64,000 bases of DNA, taken from Anastatus disparis. Lineage: Eukaryota; Arthropoda; Insecta; Hymenoptera; Eupelmidae. Made by a program: the position numbers and the translations under genes. The stretch is taken from the NCBI GenBank assembly GCA_017163975.1, contig JAFFSR010000004.1, forward strand, positions 62,001-126,000, read 5' to 3'. The notes under the pieces were generated by a model. The model did not search any database. It was not told the origin of the DNA and worked only from the letters and a program-made list of their open reading frames with translations. Shown in pieces: positions 36,405 to 49,149 of this stretch (positions are counted from its first letter, which is position 1; each line of letters begins with the position of its first letter).

Positions 36405-36533
36405 GAAAATAGTACATTATTTACTTGAGGTGGATTTACAAAACGAGAGGTTTACAGCCCGAGCCGAAGGCGAGGGCTGTATCGAGTTTCGTAAAAAAGC
36501 CTTTACACCAGAGGTAAATAATGTAATTTAGCA
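36405..36533. mobile_element. palindromic element, family P, copy 5
   Basis: Starts AATAGTACATTATTTACTTG and ends AGGTAAATAATGTAATTTAG. Inner arms AAACGAGAGGTTTACAGCCC and GGGCTGTATCGAGTTTCGTA. Centre GAGCCGAAGGCGAGGG. Confidence 0.7.
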
Positions 36534-36667
36534 CATAAGAGTCGAAAATGAGCAAAGAAGTTGCGATTTTGAGGTTAGAATGAGATAAATTATATTATCT
36601 GATTGTTGAATATTAAAAAATAAATTTTTATTACAATATTTTATATTGATGCGTACAGGTATTTTAT

Positions 36668-37020
36668 CAACATCTTTGCATTCATCATAAACAAAATCAA
36701 ACGACTCATCGCTGTGCTATATTAGATAATTCATCATCCTTGCTCTAAAATTTGACAATGTAAATAACATTTATACAAATAAGTTTGTTCTAAGTAAACG
36801 TTCATGAATAAATATGTGCAAATTTGAAAAATAACATACAGCTTTTAGTATATATCTTTTAGATACTTAAAATCCTAGATTTTCTGTAAAAACACTACAA
36901 TATTTCTTTTTATATGAATTTTATTTTATAGTTCTTTATGAAAGTCAACGATTTTCTACTTTTTCTATTTCCTTAATTTCCTTGCTTATAATAATTTTTG
37001 TATTATAAAGACTGAAGGAT
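36668..37020 (-). pseudogene. CAP pseudogene (sister of CAP3), exons 2-3 remnants
   Basis: Exon 3 remnant at 36668-36744 reads DDELSNIAQR and then breaks. It is 77 bp where every functional copy has 82 bp, contains a stop at the conserved RW position, and its donor GT has become AT. Exon 2 is recognisable only at DNA level (about 36839-37010) from the order of words shared with CAP3 exon 2, such as the AAAGTCAACGATT stretch. Exon 1 is essentially deleted, and exons 4-5 are not found between 36530 and 36660. Upstream DNA including a TATA word near 37109 is well kept and aligns with the CAP3 promoter. Confidence 0.75.
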
Positions 37021-37104
37021 CATTCATTGCATAATTTAACTTTTAATACATCTTTTTGTAATTACTTCTTTCCCTTCCTTGGGTTAACGTACACATAGTA
37101 TTGG

Positions 37105-38620
37105 ATTTGTTTATAAAACAAGCGCGATTTTAAAGCTCACTTGTTCTGCATTTAAACTTATCAATAGTGTGACTGTTATCGTAGATAACATGAATTGCGG
37201 CTTCAATGCATATGCATACGACGCATGGATTTAAGTGGAAATAATTAGCAAATCTTTTATATTTAGAAGTATGATCTATTTCTTATGTAATATCATAAAA
37301 ATTTTCAATCAAGTATTAATTAATGTAACACGTATTAAAATTTATCATAATATGCTTTGTAGTCACTGAATCTTAAAAATGTATTTATTGTGCTTGAAAA
37401 GTTTTCTGAAAACATTATGAAGAATATGTTATATGTAATATTTTTTTTCAAAATTTATATAACGTTTTCTCAACATAAGTAGAAACTGATATTAAAATTT
37501 CTTTTTTACGAGAGAGTTAAATGATGATACCTTAAATATTTTGATAAATTTGGTTCACAAACTTTTAATTTAAATTTGTAAATGCTGTTTAAAATTAGTA
37601 TGAATTAGATATTAAATTAAGCTACTAATTAATCATATACATCTGTTTGTGACAGTAAAGTTACTTGACAATATTATTCCAAAATTGAATATTAATCTGC
37701 AATAGAAGCATCTCATCTGTTTATTTAAATAAAGGAACTTTATTGCACAACAATATAATCGTAATGATTTCTTTCTCAAGAATATCAAAGAATTTTTAAA
37801 AAGCAATTTTGTTCCTTTGTTTATGACACTGATATAGCGTTGTAAAAAAATTTTGCAAGAACATAAAAGAAATAGCTTCAGCTTTTAGATAATATTTTTC
37901 AAGGATTAATAGATAATGTTCTTTTGAAGAAAACTTGATCTAATTTTTTGTATTGACAATTTTTTTAAAAGGTTAAGGTCGTATTTTATTTCTAATCTAG
38001 AACTGATCGGCTCAGTAATTATTTAAGTTGTTAAACGTATCCTTTTTTATGCTGATAAAATGTTTCTTCACCGATAAAAAATTAATTACAATGTTTAACT
38101 GAACTTTCGTAAGAAGCTAATCAAGATGTATTATTATTTATTGAAATAATATTTAAAAAGTTTATATAAATGTCATCTGCCATCTTCATAAAAGAATTAG
38201 AAAATACTTAATTTTTATAATTTGTTAGAATTTTTTGCAATAATGGCGAAATATTTTATCCTCTATAACAATGATTTAAAAATTACAAGGAAAACCTTTT
38301 ACGTTTTACCTTGAACTAAGATATATAATTTTCCAAAAATTTAAATCACAAAAATTAGCTAAAATATTAAATACCATGATCGGCATTATTTTGTTAATTT
38401 TTTGCTACATCGCGCTTTTACAATTTGAAACATTTATCTATACGTTACTGATAACAATGCATAAATACCGTGATAAGTATGTCAATTAAACAAAAAAAAT
38501 AGAGTAGTACTGGTAGTAATTTTCTTCTAACTTTGTAGTATAACTTTCATTTTCTAAAGTTTTACAAACTTTTTTTTGCTTTCAAGTAAATTAACTGTAA
38601 TTTGTGGTAAATGCAATTGT
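37105..38620. repeat. upstream segment of the CAP pseudogene (copy of 23.9-25.5 kb)
   Basis: Collinear with the CAP3 upstream segment: TTTATAAAACAA, AACTTATCAATA, GTTATCGTAGATAA, GATAATATTTTTCAAGG, GATAATGTTCT and GATAACAATGC occur in the same order. No coding. Confidence 0.75.
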
Positions 38621-39263
38621 TTTTCACAATTTTGGAAATAATAGTTTAATTAGCTATTGTAAATTGTAAATTTGCTAAAAATAAAAATTTCTTCAATTTT
38701 TATTGCTTTTATTTAGTTTCAAAATTGAAAATTGGATATATATAATATTACATAATAAACCATTTAATCATAATAATTGAACAAAAATGTATAATCCATT
38801 AATGAAAAATTTCATATCATAGTATAATTAAATGTTCAATGAATAATCGATTAATAACGAGAAAAGCTAATATATAATTATTTAATAGCATATCAAATGA
38901 AACATTTAACAAATTATTGTGACATTACATTTTATATGTATAAATTTAATAAGTTTATGCATATAAGAAATACACAATCAATGGTGACAAACATTTTCTC
39001 TTGTAGCCATGACTAAATAATAAAATATTTTTACAATAATTATCTTTTTTTAACTAATTTTATTGTTTTCAATTATCGTTTTATAATGTCAAATTTTAAA
39101 TTAGTACTATATATTACTATTAATGAATTATTTTTATAAAAATATTTTCAAAATTATTTTAATTTTCTTAATATAAGGATAGTGATAAAATGTTCATATA
39201 TTATTGTAATTTTAGTATATAATTTATTACGTAAAAAACTAAGTTTTGGTAAAAAAATTATTC
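38621..39263. other. intergenic; no gene seen
   Basis: AT-rich spacer downstream of CAP5 without identifiable elements. Confidence 0.5.
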
Positions 39264-41436
39264 CTAATGAATTGGTTCGTAGATTGGCTGGCTAATGACA
39301 TTACCAGCTGGACCATAATTACAAACAAGATAGAATTTATTAAATCCTTTATCTTTATATTTTACTGCTCCGCAGCCTATTTTATTCGTTTTAGCCCAAA
39401 CCATTTGAGTATAATGACCAATCATTGCACCCCCACTTCTGAAATGACATTTATCATACGGTTTTTTTAACTAAATAATATAATAATTGATATAATAATA
39501 TAAAATTATTGTATATTCTTAAAATTACCTATATTTTTTCACGTCATTTTTATTGAAACGATTGACTTCGTTAAACCAATTGTAAACCATTGAATCCAAT
39601 CTGATATCTGTTATGTCTCCAGTGGTACCCATAACTGCAATATTTTGTCCGACATAGAAACGTGCTGAAATAAAAGTTACGGCATACAATAATATATTTA
39701 TTATAATTATATTATTTTAAAATTCTCCGCTTGAATCTATAATTATTCATAAATTTACTTACGCACATCTCTGCATTTGTCATGACCCCATGTACATTGA
39801 TTAGCCCATCTCTGAGCGATTAATTCTAACTCTTTGTCCCATGTCTATAATTATTAATGCTATATCAACATTTATAAAGTGGCGCAGTAGTGCCTCGATG
39901 ACAAGTATATTATATTTTTAAATAAATAAATATATTATTATGTGTAATGATGAATCTATTGTTCATCGAGTAATTATTGTAATAAAAAAATTCATTGATC
40001 AAAATGAACAAATTTAATAAAGGATTTCTTCTTATTGTAACTAGGTTTTGGGAATATATTATACAATTTTTTCTCTTCCAAATCCGAAATATTTAAAATT
40101 GATATATAGTTACTTGATAAGTGGCAGTCATATATGCAATCAAAACGATGGGAGAACATTATTTTTTGTTAGTTATGCTTATTTGTTACGTTGAATATTA
40201 ATAAAAATCTTCTACCTAAAATTACTTTAATGCGTTTCATTATAAATTTAACATAATATCGCCTACAGAGGAAAGACGTATATAATTCTCCTAAAGTATC
40301 GGGATAATAAAAAGATATCATTCACTAAATTTGATCGTCATGATCAATAGATCACCTCTCTCAAAATAAATAGACTATTGCATAAATTTTTTACCAATTT
40401 CGACATATATTTTGCTGCAGGTTGAGGTCCTGGATTTCCACGATTTTCTTTTCCAGCAGCTACTCTTTGTCTTAAACTATTATGTATATTTACTATTTTT
40501 TGTTTTTCTTCATCTTTCAATCCGGTTCCAATTAAATCAGTACATCGATTTGATGGTTGACTTGACTTTAAGTTATTGAATAAATATAAAAAATATATAA
40601 TAAGTTAATTATATCCGATAGCATTGAATCTAAACAAAAATTTATATAAATGATTCTGTGAAACTTTTAATATTTAGACAACTATACATAAAAGCTATAA
40701 ATTAAAATGATTTTATATTGAAGAAATGTAAGAAAATATCGTAGGCCAATTTGTCAATAAAAAAAAAACGTTTTTCAAAGGGACCTCAAAAGTTTTTTCT
40801 TTAGACTTTAGTATTATCTTTTAAAAAATGTGATTTCAATAGGGCACCCATCTTCTAAAATAAATTAGAACAATGAAAATAAAGGAAACAACGTTTCCAA
40901 GAAACTGAATTTTTTTTTGCATTTTTACGTAAGAAAAATTTGTGTTCCGATTTTTAGAAGGAAATCATGCAAGAGTATTTTCTTTTCATAAAAACGAATC
41001 AATTAAAAAACCTATTGTTTTTTTTTATTTGCCATTTAGGTGCATGATATCAAACTCAAGTTTCTCTGTTAGTACAAATCTTAAAGAATGACAAAATGAG
41101 ACAAAAAATTTAACTTTCCGTAGAAAAATATAACCACAAACTTCGATTATTTCAACATTAAATAGCGTTTTAAAAAATAAACTGCTTAAAAATTTAAAAA
41201 CAACTTCAGAAGAGATTGCCAATAAAAAAAATCTTTTTTTATGGGTAAAATATTAAAAGTTTCGAGGAATCAATTTTACTCCGAACATATATACTTACTT
41301 TGTAAGTACAGGCCGTGTGTGGCATTCTTTGACAAGTCTTTATTCTGCAATAGTCGACTGCATTTGAAAATTTAATAAGTATAACAAATGTAATTACCGA
41401 TATAACAACTAACTTCAAAATCATTTTGTTTGACAC
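39264..41436 (-). CDS. CAP5: antigen 5 / venom allergen 5-like secreted CAP protein
   Basis: Five exons on the minus strand: 41299-41436, 40395-40565, 39763-39844, 39529-39664, 39264-39438. GT-AG, phases 0,0,1,2, 233 residues. Signal peptide about 1-26, then DYCRIKTC...PHTAC. CAP motifs are [35 protein letters not shown] and [10 protein letters not shown], ending QPIYEPIH. Eight mature cysteines. Introns 1 and 2 (40566-41298 and 39845-40394) are longer than in the other copies. Intact by every visible criterion. The exon 1 start is the first in-frame ATG. A TATATAA word lies about 72 bases upstream (41508-41513). Confidence 0.93.
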
Positions 41437-41507
41437 TTTTGAGCTGCTTAATTACACTATTTAAATTATTTCCTGTATTTTTTTAAAAATATGTTTTGAT
41501 TCGCTTA

Positions 41508-41513
41508 TTTATA
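41508..41513 (-). promoter_or_regulatory. candidate TATA box of CAP5
   Basis: TATAAA within ATATAAATAAGCG on the minus strand, about 72 bases before the ATG. Confidence 0.45.
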
Positions 41514-43800
41514 TAACGACCATGTAACTCAATTATCCGTTTGTAAAACTTTTATCATTTTATTTTATCACAACTTACACTGCACTGCAAGCGTACACTG
41601 CACAATTTGACTGACACGAAACACCTTCTCTCTCGTATTACTGCGCATTTGTCATAACGTATGAATTTTCTTTTTCTTTTTTTTTATTTTATTTTATTTT
41701 ATTTTTATACGTCAAGTGTATAAAACAAAACAGAATGAAAAAAAGAAATATTCTAAATAAATACATTCGCGAACGATGACTGAATCGCATTTATTAAACA
41801 AAAGACTTATTTAAACCATAACATAAGGAAAATAAGACTTTTATAACGAAGCATTATACTTTTTTCTTTTATTTATTGCTACTTCAGAGTAATTCAGCGT
41901 ACTTGGTAAAAGATTATTACTTCCTGATAAGGTAGTTTTGTAAAAAAAAACATAATAATAATTAGAATTAGCTGTTTACTAATTCGTACTATTGTTTCCT
42001 TATTTTCTGTTCTAAATGGAAAGCGGAATATTTTCTGATTTCTAATATGCAATTGTATTCTTATTTTATGTGAGTAAAAAAATTTTTTAATCAATGCTAT
42101 TACTTTATGTTTAATATCATAACTAAGACAAATAATAATTATAATAAATTATAACAAAGATCGTTGTATCCTTCCACAGTGCTATTAAGGTAATAATTAG
42201 AAATTGAATTCCTAAAACATCTTTTCATAATTGGAATATTTTTCTATCAAATGTCGAATTAAATTTCACCTGAAATTCGTCAATATAATCATTATCGAAC
42301 ACTTTATTATATAAATCTCTAATATTACGTAAATTTTCGTTTTTAATTTAAAAGTAAAAATTTATTTGAAGAATTAATTTAAATGTTAAAAGTGACCTAC
42401 TATTGTATATTTAGTATTAAATTATTAACTCAATGAATATGTAAACAAGTGTTCTTTGCTTATCGAAATGCGTCATTAAAAAAATAGCAATTTATTTCTT
42501 AATAGTAACAGTAAATAATGGAACGTGTCCATTTCTTTTTTGTTTATAGATTAAAAAAATTATTCGAATTTTTTGTACAATTTTATAACAATGAATACAA
42601 ATTTTTAGATTATTAAAAAAATTCATTTAAAACAGTGGTAGTTTGTTAGTTTATTTCACATTGCTTATTTATAATTTTTATGTTGACGGTTTTGCAAAGA
42701 CATCTGCATTTCGTATATCGCAAAAATTAATACTTTTTTCTATTTCTCGACGAAAATTAAACGTTTTTTTTAAATCTCAAAAAAACTCTTTTAGAAAAAA
42801 TGTGTTAATTATTGTGAAAAAACGAAGAAATAGAATATTTTTCACCTAAGAAGTAGAAGTAAAGAGCAACTTAAATTGTAAGTAAATAAACATAGTAAGT
42901 AAGTAAACATATGGTTTAAGGTATTCTTATTTGCTCCTGTGATGAAAATACGATTTTTTTAACAACTGATCAAAAATACCACATTCAATTTTCGAAACTA
43001 GAAGAAAATGTGGTACTTACAGGCCAGGTGTTGAAAAGAATGTTATTTTTTCAGAGAGTATAGAAATTATTGCTTAAACCAAATTGTTAATCTTTGTAAG
43101 AATCATCGATATACACTATATGGATTTTTTGTTTTTGATGGAATTTAATATTTATTTTTCATACGAAGTACGTAAATTAAACGAATTTTATACACTAAGT
43201 ATGTACAATCAATCAATTTTATATATGATTATTACAATGCGCGAATTTGACAATTCACGTACTATAATCAAGTATACGAGAAGAGAAATTTCACAAATCA
43301 AGTTAAAAAATAAAATTTATGGACTCCACAAACCTTAAATTAATTCCTTATTGTCATTAACTCGTAAAAATTCTATAGAAGTAACATGTGTTTTTGCACA
43401 TCTTCCCATGTACTCCAAATTTAAACAAAATCTCAAAGTTTGGAAATAACCACTTATGACTTGAAGAAAATCGTTTACTGGAACTTTGTGATTTTCAAAC
43501 ATTTGTCATTTATATTTCTATTTACCATTCGAATGATTTTATTAGAACGAACAATGAAAAAAATCTGATAATTTATTATTGTTCCGTAAAAATTAAAGCG
43601 TTTATTCATATTTTTAATTTAACATAATAAATTTTTAATTTTATATTTTCAAAATTCAAAGCTTCATAACGTACCTAATAGCGTGGAAAATTAAACAATT
43701 TACTTCTTTAAGATCGTTTTAACGAACTTTGTAATAGCATTTTAATGTAAATCTATAAATTAACATTACAATAGTTTTATATCGTACATAACATTTAAAT
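41514..43800. other. divergent intergenic region between CAP5 and CAP6
   Basis: CAP5 and CAP6 face away from each other here, so this 2.4 kb holds both upstream regions. A TTTTATTTTATTTTATTTT run occurs near 41687. Short open frames lack ATG starts or family features. Confidence 0.5.
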
Positions 43801-43805
43801 GTACA

Positions 43806-43813
43806 TATATAAA
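43806..43813 (+). promoter_or_regulatory. candidate TATA box of CAP6
   Basis: TATATAAA 63 bases before the CAP6 ATG. Confidence 0.45.
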
Positions 43814-43875
43814 CGAATTAGTTTTTGAGGAAAAAAATTAGTATAAATTTTTATTAAAACAAGTAAAATAAGTAA

Positions 43876-45705
43876 ATGAAAATGAGCAAAGTTGTTGTAA
43901 TTCTTTTAACTGTAGTTGTAGTTAGCTGTACCTGTGCTTATACCGACTTTTGTAATGTTTATACATGTCGTAACAAACCTCATACTATGTGCACGTACAC
44001 AGTAAGATTAGATTTTCGTATAATAGATATTATATTTAAGCTATTAAATTAATTTTATAAAATTTAATTAAAAATAACTTTTAACAAATAAATATATTTT
44101 CAACAACTTTTTAACGTATTTTTTTTCAATAGTCACAAAAACCAGCCCAAAGATGTGGAGATTGTTCGTATCCTGGTTTAACAGCCCTAGAGAAAGATCT
44201 AATTCTTAACATGCATAATGATCTGAGACAAAAAGTTGCTAGCGGCAAAGAAAGACGAGGGAGACCTGGACCTCAACCTCGTGCAAAAAATATGCCTATT
44301 TTGGTATGTGAAATCACTCGTCGCTTTTTAATATTTAAATATTTAATTTTTATGCACTACATCAAAACTTTAAGCTATCAATAAATTTAATGTTTTCCGT
44401 AATTCAATTTTTGTAATTTAACTTTCTTTTTCTAAAAAGAAGATTAAAAACATTTAACTAATAACTTATTACTCAAGAATCATTGAAGGAAAAACAATGT
44501 ATTTTAGGAATGGGATGAAGAATTAGCAATGGTGGCACAAAGATGGGCTAATCAATGTAATTTCGCTCATGATAAATGCAGAGATGTCGGTAGGATAATT
44601 TTTTATCTTTGAATGCATCTTAATATTGTAAGTTTTATATTAAACATTAATTCATATTCATTTTTATTTTAGCACGTTTTCAAGTAGGCCAGAATGTAGC
44701 GTACAAAGGTACTACCGGTGATATAAATGCCATAAGAATTGATGATGTAGTACTTATGTGGTATGACGAGGTCAAACATTTTGATAGAAATAATGTCAAA
44801 AATTACACGTAAGTCAAACTAAATTTATTATAAAAATCTGATTTATAAAGTACAATTATCATTGAGATTTTAGAGCTGTTAAAAATAATTTTTGCTTAAT
44901 TTTTTTTTATTTATATCTTTTTGAATTCTTTATTTATTCAAACACAATGACTTGTCCTGTGTTAAAAAACTCATTTTAGTAAAATAAAAAATTAGTTAAA
45001 TTTTTTATTTCATATATAAATTTAGAATGAATATGAGCCGGTGAGTGGCTCAGTCGGTAGAGCGTTGGACTCGTAAACTCGGGGTTCTGAGTTCGAACCC
45101 CGCTCTCGGCAGCCAATTGATAGTAACACCACTGTACGTTACATATGCTTTGTTCATAAACAGTTGCGAGCTCCGTCGCTGATTAGCATTAAAAATAGCA
45201 TAAATATAGCGACGTGAAAGAAGAAAAAAAAAATTTTAATGCAAATCAATTATTAAATATTTTAGTGAATTTTTTGTACTGAGTGCACTCAAATTTAATC
45301 TTAGAAATTTTCTTAATACAGCAAAAGAACTTGATTTAACTTATTGTTTGTTTATAAATTTTAAATGAAAATGTTACCGAATTATTTTAGGACGAGAGAT
45401 AGAAAATCTTTTGAGCCCTTAAAAACCAATGAAAATTTCAAAATATCAAATAAAATTATATGATATTTCTCCATCCCAAAAATTTTAGTTGAAAATTTAT
45501 TTAAATTAAATTTTTTTACAGGAGAGGTCTTGCTACTAATGGTGAACAAGTTGGACATTATACTCAATTTATTTGGGCTAAAACCACCAAGATCGGTTGT
45601 GGTGCTATTAAATTCAAGCAAGGAAGATGGAACAAATTTCATCTTATCTGTAATTACGGACCTAGTGGTAATTACTTGAACACTCCTGTTTATGAAACTC
45701 TCTAA
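43876..45705 (+). CDS. CAP6: antigen 5-like secreted CAP protein, inverted copy
   Basis: Five exons on the plus strand: 43876-44001, 44133-44303, 44508-44589, 44673-44808, 45522-45705. GT-AG, phases 0,0,1,2, 232 residues. Signal peptide about 1-21. The N-terminus is divergent (DFCNVYTC...PHTMC), followed by an additional RCGDC pair, so mature cysteines exceed the usual eight by one. CAP motifs are [45 protein letters not shown]. It is the only array member in this orientation and sits at its edge. Intron 4 (44809-45521) contains a tRNA-derived SINE. AATAAA follows the stop by a few bases (45710-45715). Confidence 0.93.
45035..45232 (+). mobile_element. tRNA-derived SINE in CAP6 intron 4
   Basis: The head resembles a tRNA gene: A-box-like GTGGCTCAGTCGGTAGAGCG and B-box-like GAGTTCGAACCCC. 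The body has CACCACTGTACGTTACATAT and GCTTTGTTCATAAA. Body words recur in the opposite orientation at 51137-51309, showing a shared tRNA-unrelated part, as expected of a SINE and not of a tRNA gene. The anticodon arm does not fold convincingly. It is inserted into an older dispersed repeat also seen at 27245-27515. Confidence 0.75.
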
Positions 45706-45739
45706 TTTAAATAAATACTGTTGTTATTGCAAAGTTTTG

Positions 45740-47400
45740 TTTGCTAAGAAATAGTAAATAAACTGTTTTTATTATAAAAATAAAATAATTTGTTTGATTT
45801 TTTCAAATAATTTTTTTAATTCTTAATTTTAGCATATTTCAGTGGTGTATTTAATATCAATAAAATTAATATAAATTTTTATTTTTTTTAACCACCCTAA
45901 AATTAAAAATTCATTGTTTCTTTAAAAGAAACAGGGTTCGTATAAAATTGTTTATATCTGAAACCGTTAAAAATGTTTGAATTTTATGTCATAATTATAA
46001 ACGTCCAGATAAAGAAATTGAATATAACGCGATTCCACTGGAAAAGTATTTTTCGAAAATAAATAAATTCGATTTCTACGCAAACTTCATGTTTTGAGAA
46101 GCAAGTATATATAATTGAAATGCGTATTTTTCTGTCCATGTTTGGTTTTAATGGATGATTCATTTTTAATTACATAGCCTGAAGAAGAACGTATTTAAGC
46201 GTTAAAACATTTTACCTTTAAATCACGATAAATTTATTCAAATTTCCAAGCAGTTGATATGTAATTATTTAAACTCACTCAAAGCACTACGTTTCAAAAA
46301 ATAAATCACAAACAAAATCATATTATATACGTACATAAATTATTGAATATTATATTTAATGATGACTTAAATAAAAATTTGAACTTTAATGCTTTCCTTG
46401 TTGGTCTGCAGATAAAATTGTACTGTGTATTCTAAATACTAGCGTCTAAGAAATGCATTATGCAAGAAAGTAAACAGGAAATTTAAAAATTACAAATTTG
46501 AATGCTAAATTTATATAACCTCTGAAATCAAGCTGTGTAAATAAGAATAATTTAAAAAGGATGTTACTTTATTGTCTTGAATATTCCTTATTGCTTTGTA
46601 TAAATTTTATAACATGATTCAGAATCCATTCTATCAATTCAATAAAAATGTTCAACGGATCTTTTAGAAAAAAGGAAATGTAGAATAAACTATGATTTTT
46701 CAAATTTAATATTGTTCACAACTAAATAAAGTAAAAATTGATAAGATAATCTTCGAATTGCACACTTCGGTTGGGTCTTCTTTTTTTTCAAGTTTTAACT
46801 TACTGATCTTTTTAAAAATTTTCGAAGAGATCGATTAATATTCTGTAATTTAATGCAAAAAATGAATTTGTTTATAATTTTTATTTACAATAATATAATA
46901 AAAAAGATATTTCCTCCACGAAATGAAATAATTCTTATTGTCAGATTATCATCTGATTTATTTATTTTTATGTAAAAACTTAAAATATGACAGATATTAT
47001 AAGATAATTATTTATCAGGGAAAAGAACAAAATTATAAATTTAAATTAATAATTTATTGATGATTAATTTATTGTTTAGATCTACCTGTAATTTAGAAAT
47101 ATCATTTTTATTAAATTCATTCGGGTAATAAGTATCAATTTAGAAATGAGAATAGATTTTTAAATTTCTTATAATGGAAATATAATTTTTCAAAAAAATT
47201 AGAAATCTTTAGAAATGTTTGATGATTGATTGTCCAAAAATAAAAAATATTCTAAAAAATATGATTCCAAAAACTGTTTTGTACAATCTATAATTTTTCA
47301 TCGCATTGAAAAACGCTCTCAAAACAACTATTGTATCAAAATATTTGTCAAAATAAACGTCAAAATTATTTATGTTCGAAAGAAAACAAACAGAAGCTCG
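45740..47400. other. intergenic; no gene seen
   Basis: AT-rich. A short retroelement-like phrase, CCTGAAGAAGAACGTA followed by GCGTTAAAAC, occurs near 46180-46208 but cannot be assigned. Confidence 0.45.
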
Positions 47401-47439
47401 CTCATCATCGTTCGATCCACCCAAAAAAAGAAAAAAAAG

Positions 47440-47720
47440 ATAATACGCCTCCGTTATTGAATGATCGACCTGTGCTGTGCTTCACCGCACTCGTTTCGCA
47501 CGATAAATTGTCTTTTGCTTTTCTGTATGATGTCATAAAGCCAAAAGAATGTTTTTACAGTGGTTCGAGAAAAAAATATGTGCTACTATGTGGAATATTT
47601 TTTTTTCTTTTTTGAAGAGGTATACATATTATGATCACTTGTTGTCCAAAAGCCATTCATTCTTGTTTGACCACAAGAGGAGTAATGGTCATTGTTTGGA
47701 TATTGACTTTGTTGTAGGTG
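47440..47720. repeat. dispersed repeat B, copy 1
   Basis: Shares with 48845-49145 the ordered words TTCGCACGATAAATT, ATNATCGCGGTCACTTGT-like, GTCC and GACCACAAG. The open frames over this stretch depend on non-ATG starts or lack coding features. Confidence 0.5.
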
Positions 47721-48844
47721 GAGTTGGCCAATATACTACTGGTCTTTTTATCACAATTTTTCACACGTGAGAAAGTTTATTTTTTTCATTTTTCTATTTT
47801 TAAATTTACGACTAACTCTTAAAAACAATGTAAGAAATAAAAATAATTGTTTAATTTATAAATAATATATTTATTGTAGTAAAATGTATTCATTGATAAA
47901 GAAAAATTGGTATGATAAAAATATTAAATGATTTTTTTATAAAGCAAGAATTAACTGTTTTTTTCAATTTTTCCTCTTAACAATGCGTTTCCAAAAAATT
48001 TAACAACATTTCAAAATTAATTTGAATTTGCGTGTCTCGGAAATTCGAATAATATTTTCACAGTTCTACGAATATTATTCAAGACAAGAGAATTGTTATT
48101 CTTAAGTTTTTAAAATAAAAGCGCATTACGTATTCGTTAATCCATTAAGCACTCAATTGAGTTAAAATAATTAGTGTGTATTCAGAGTAAATATTAAAGA
48201 ACGTTTTAAAACAAATATTTTTCTGTGATTTAAAAAATTCTCTTTTATTTTCAAAACACATCATAGCAGCGTTTGTTATTAAATCTTATATTTAACATAA
48301 TCTTAAAAATCTAAAAGATGGAATAGAAAATTTTAATACGCAAATTGCTGTTATGATAACATTTTTTTAACTTGAAAAACATCGTAATAAGCGTTACAGT
48401 AATATGAAAAGTTATTTTTAAGAATATAAAATATTATGTAAGTAAATAAATGATATAAAAATATTATCTCATTGAATAATTTTATATAATATAATGAAAA
48501 TTCTTAATGTATTATGAAATAATATTGGTTACTTAGTACACAGAAACATTTTCCTTAATATCCCACACATAGAAAATATTCACCCACCAACGTTGTAGAG
48601 CAATTATTCATGATATTTCATTCAAGTACGATCGCTTTCTCAATAATAGTTATAGTTCATTCACTATTAAAAAAAAGCGTAACACAAATAAACGAATAAA
48701 AAAGAAAAATCTTATGACTTCCAGTTCAATGGCATTGAAGAAAATCGTTCCCACTCAACCCCTCTCGAAGAAGAAAAAAAAAGTAAAGAAAAAGTAAAAT
48801 GATGCCACCCTTGAGAAATAACACTTATAATAATCTTTAAATAC

Positions 48845-49145
48845 GCCCTCATTGATCGCGCCTGGTCCATTTCGCACGATAAATTATAACCATATACGTC
48901 TTTCTTCTTCTTCTTTTTTTCTTCTTCTTCTTCCAAGCTTCCCTTATGAAATTTAACACAGGAAGATATATGTTATAAGTGTCGAGAGTCTATGCTACTA
49001 TACTTGAGAAAATAAAGGAAAAAAGAAAGAAAGAAAGAATAACAGAAAAAGAAAGAAGTTCTCGACGAGTTTTATTATAATATCGCGGTCACTTGTCGTC
49101 CGGTCTATTCATGCGCGTGACCACAAGTTAGATGTTTGTAGACTA
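48845..49145. repeat. dispersed repeat B, copy 2
   Basis: Second copy of 47440-47720. A CTTCTTCTT-rich tract near 48900 inflates a spurious charged frame on the minus strand. Confidence 0.5.
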
Positions 49146-49149
49146 TTCA

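Noticed and set aside
45035..45110. functional tRNA gene in CAP6 intron 4
   Set aside because: Anticodon stem does not pair and a second copy shares the non-tRNA body; this is a SINE head.
46170..46215. retroelement-like 3' phrase or hammerhead-like core
   Set aside because: The conserved core bases of a hammerhead are not present and no adjacent reverse transcriptase sequence exists.
47209..47770. several overlapping short frames
   Set aside because: They conflict with each other, fall in dispersed repeat B and have no family features.
48712..48936. glutamate/lysine-rich minus-strand frame
   Set aside because: Caused by a CTT-rich tract.
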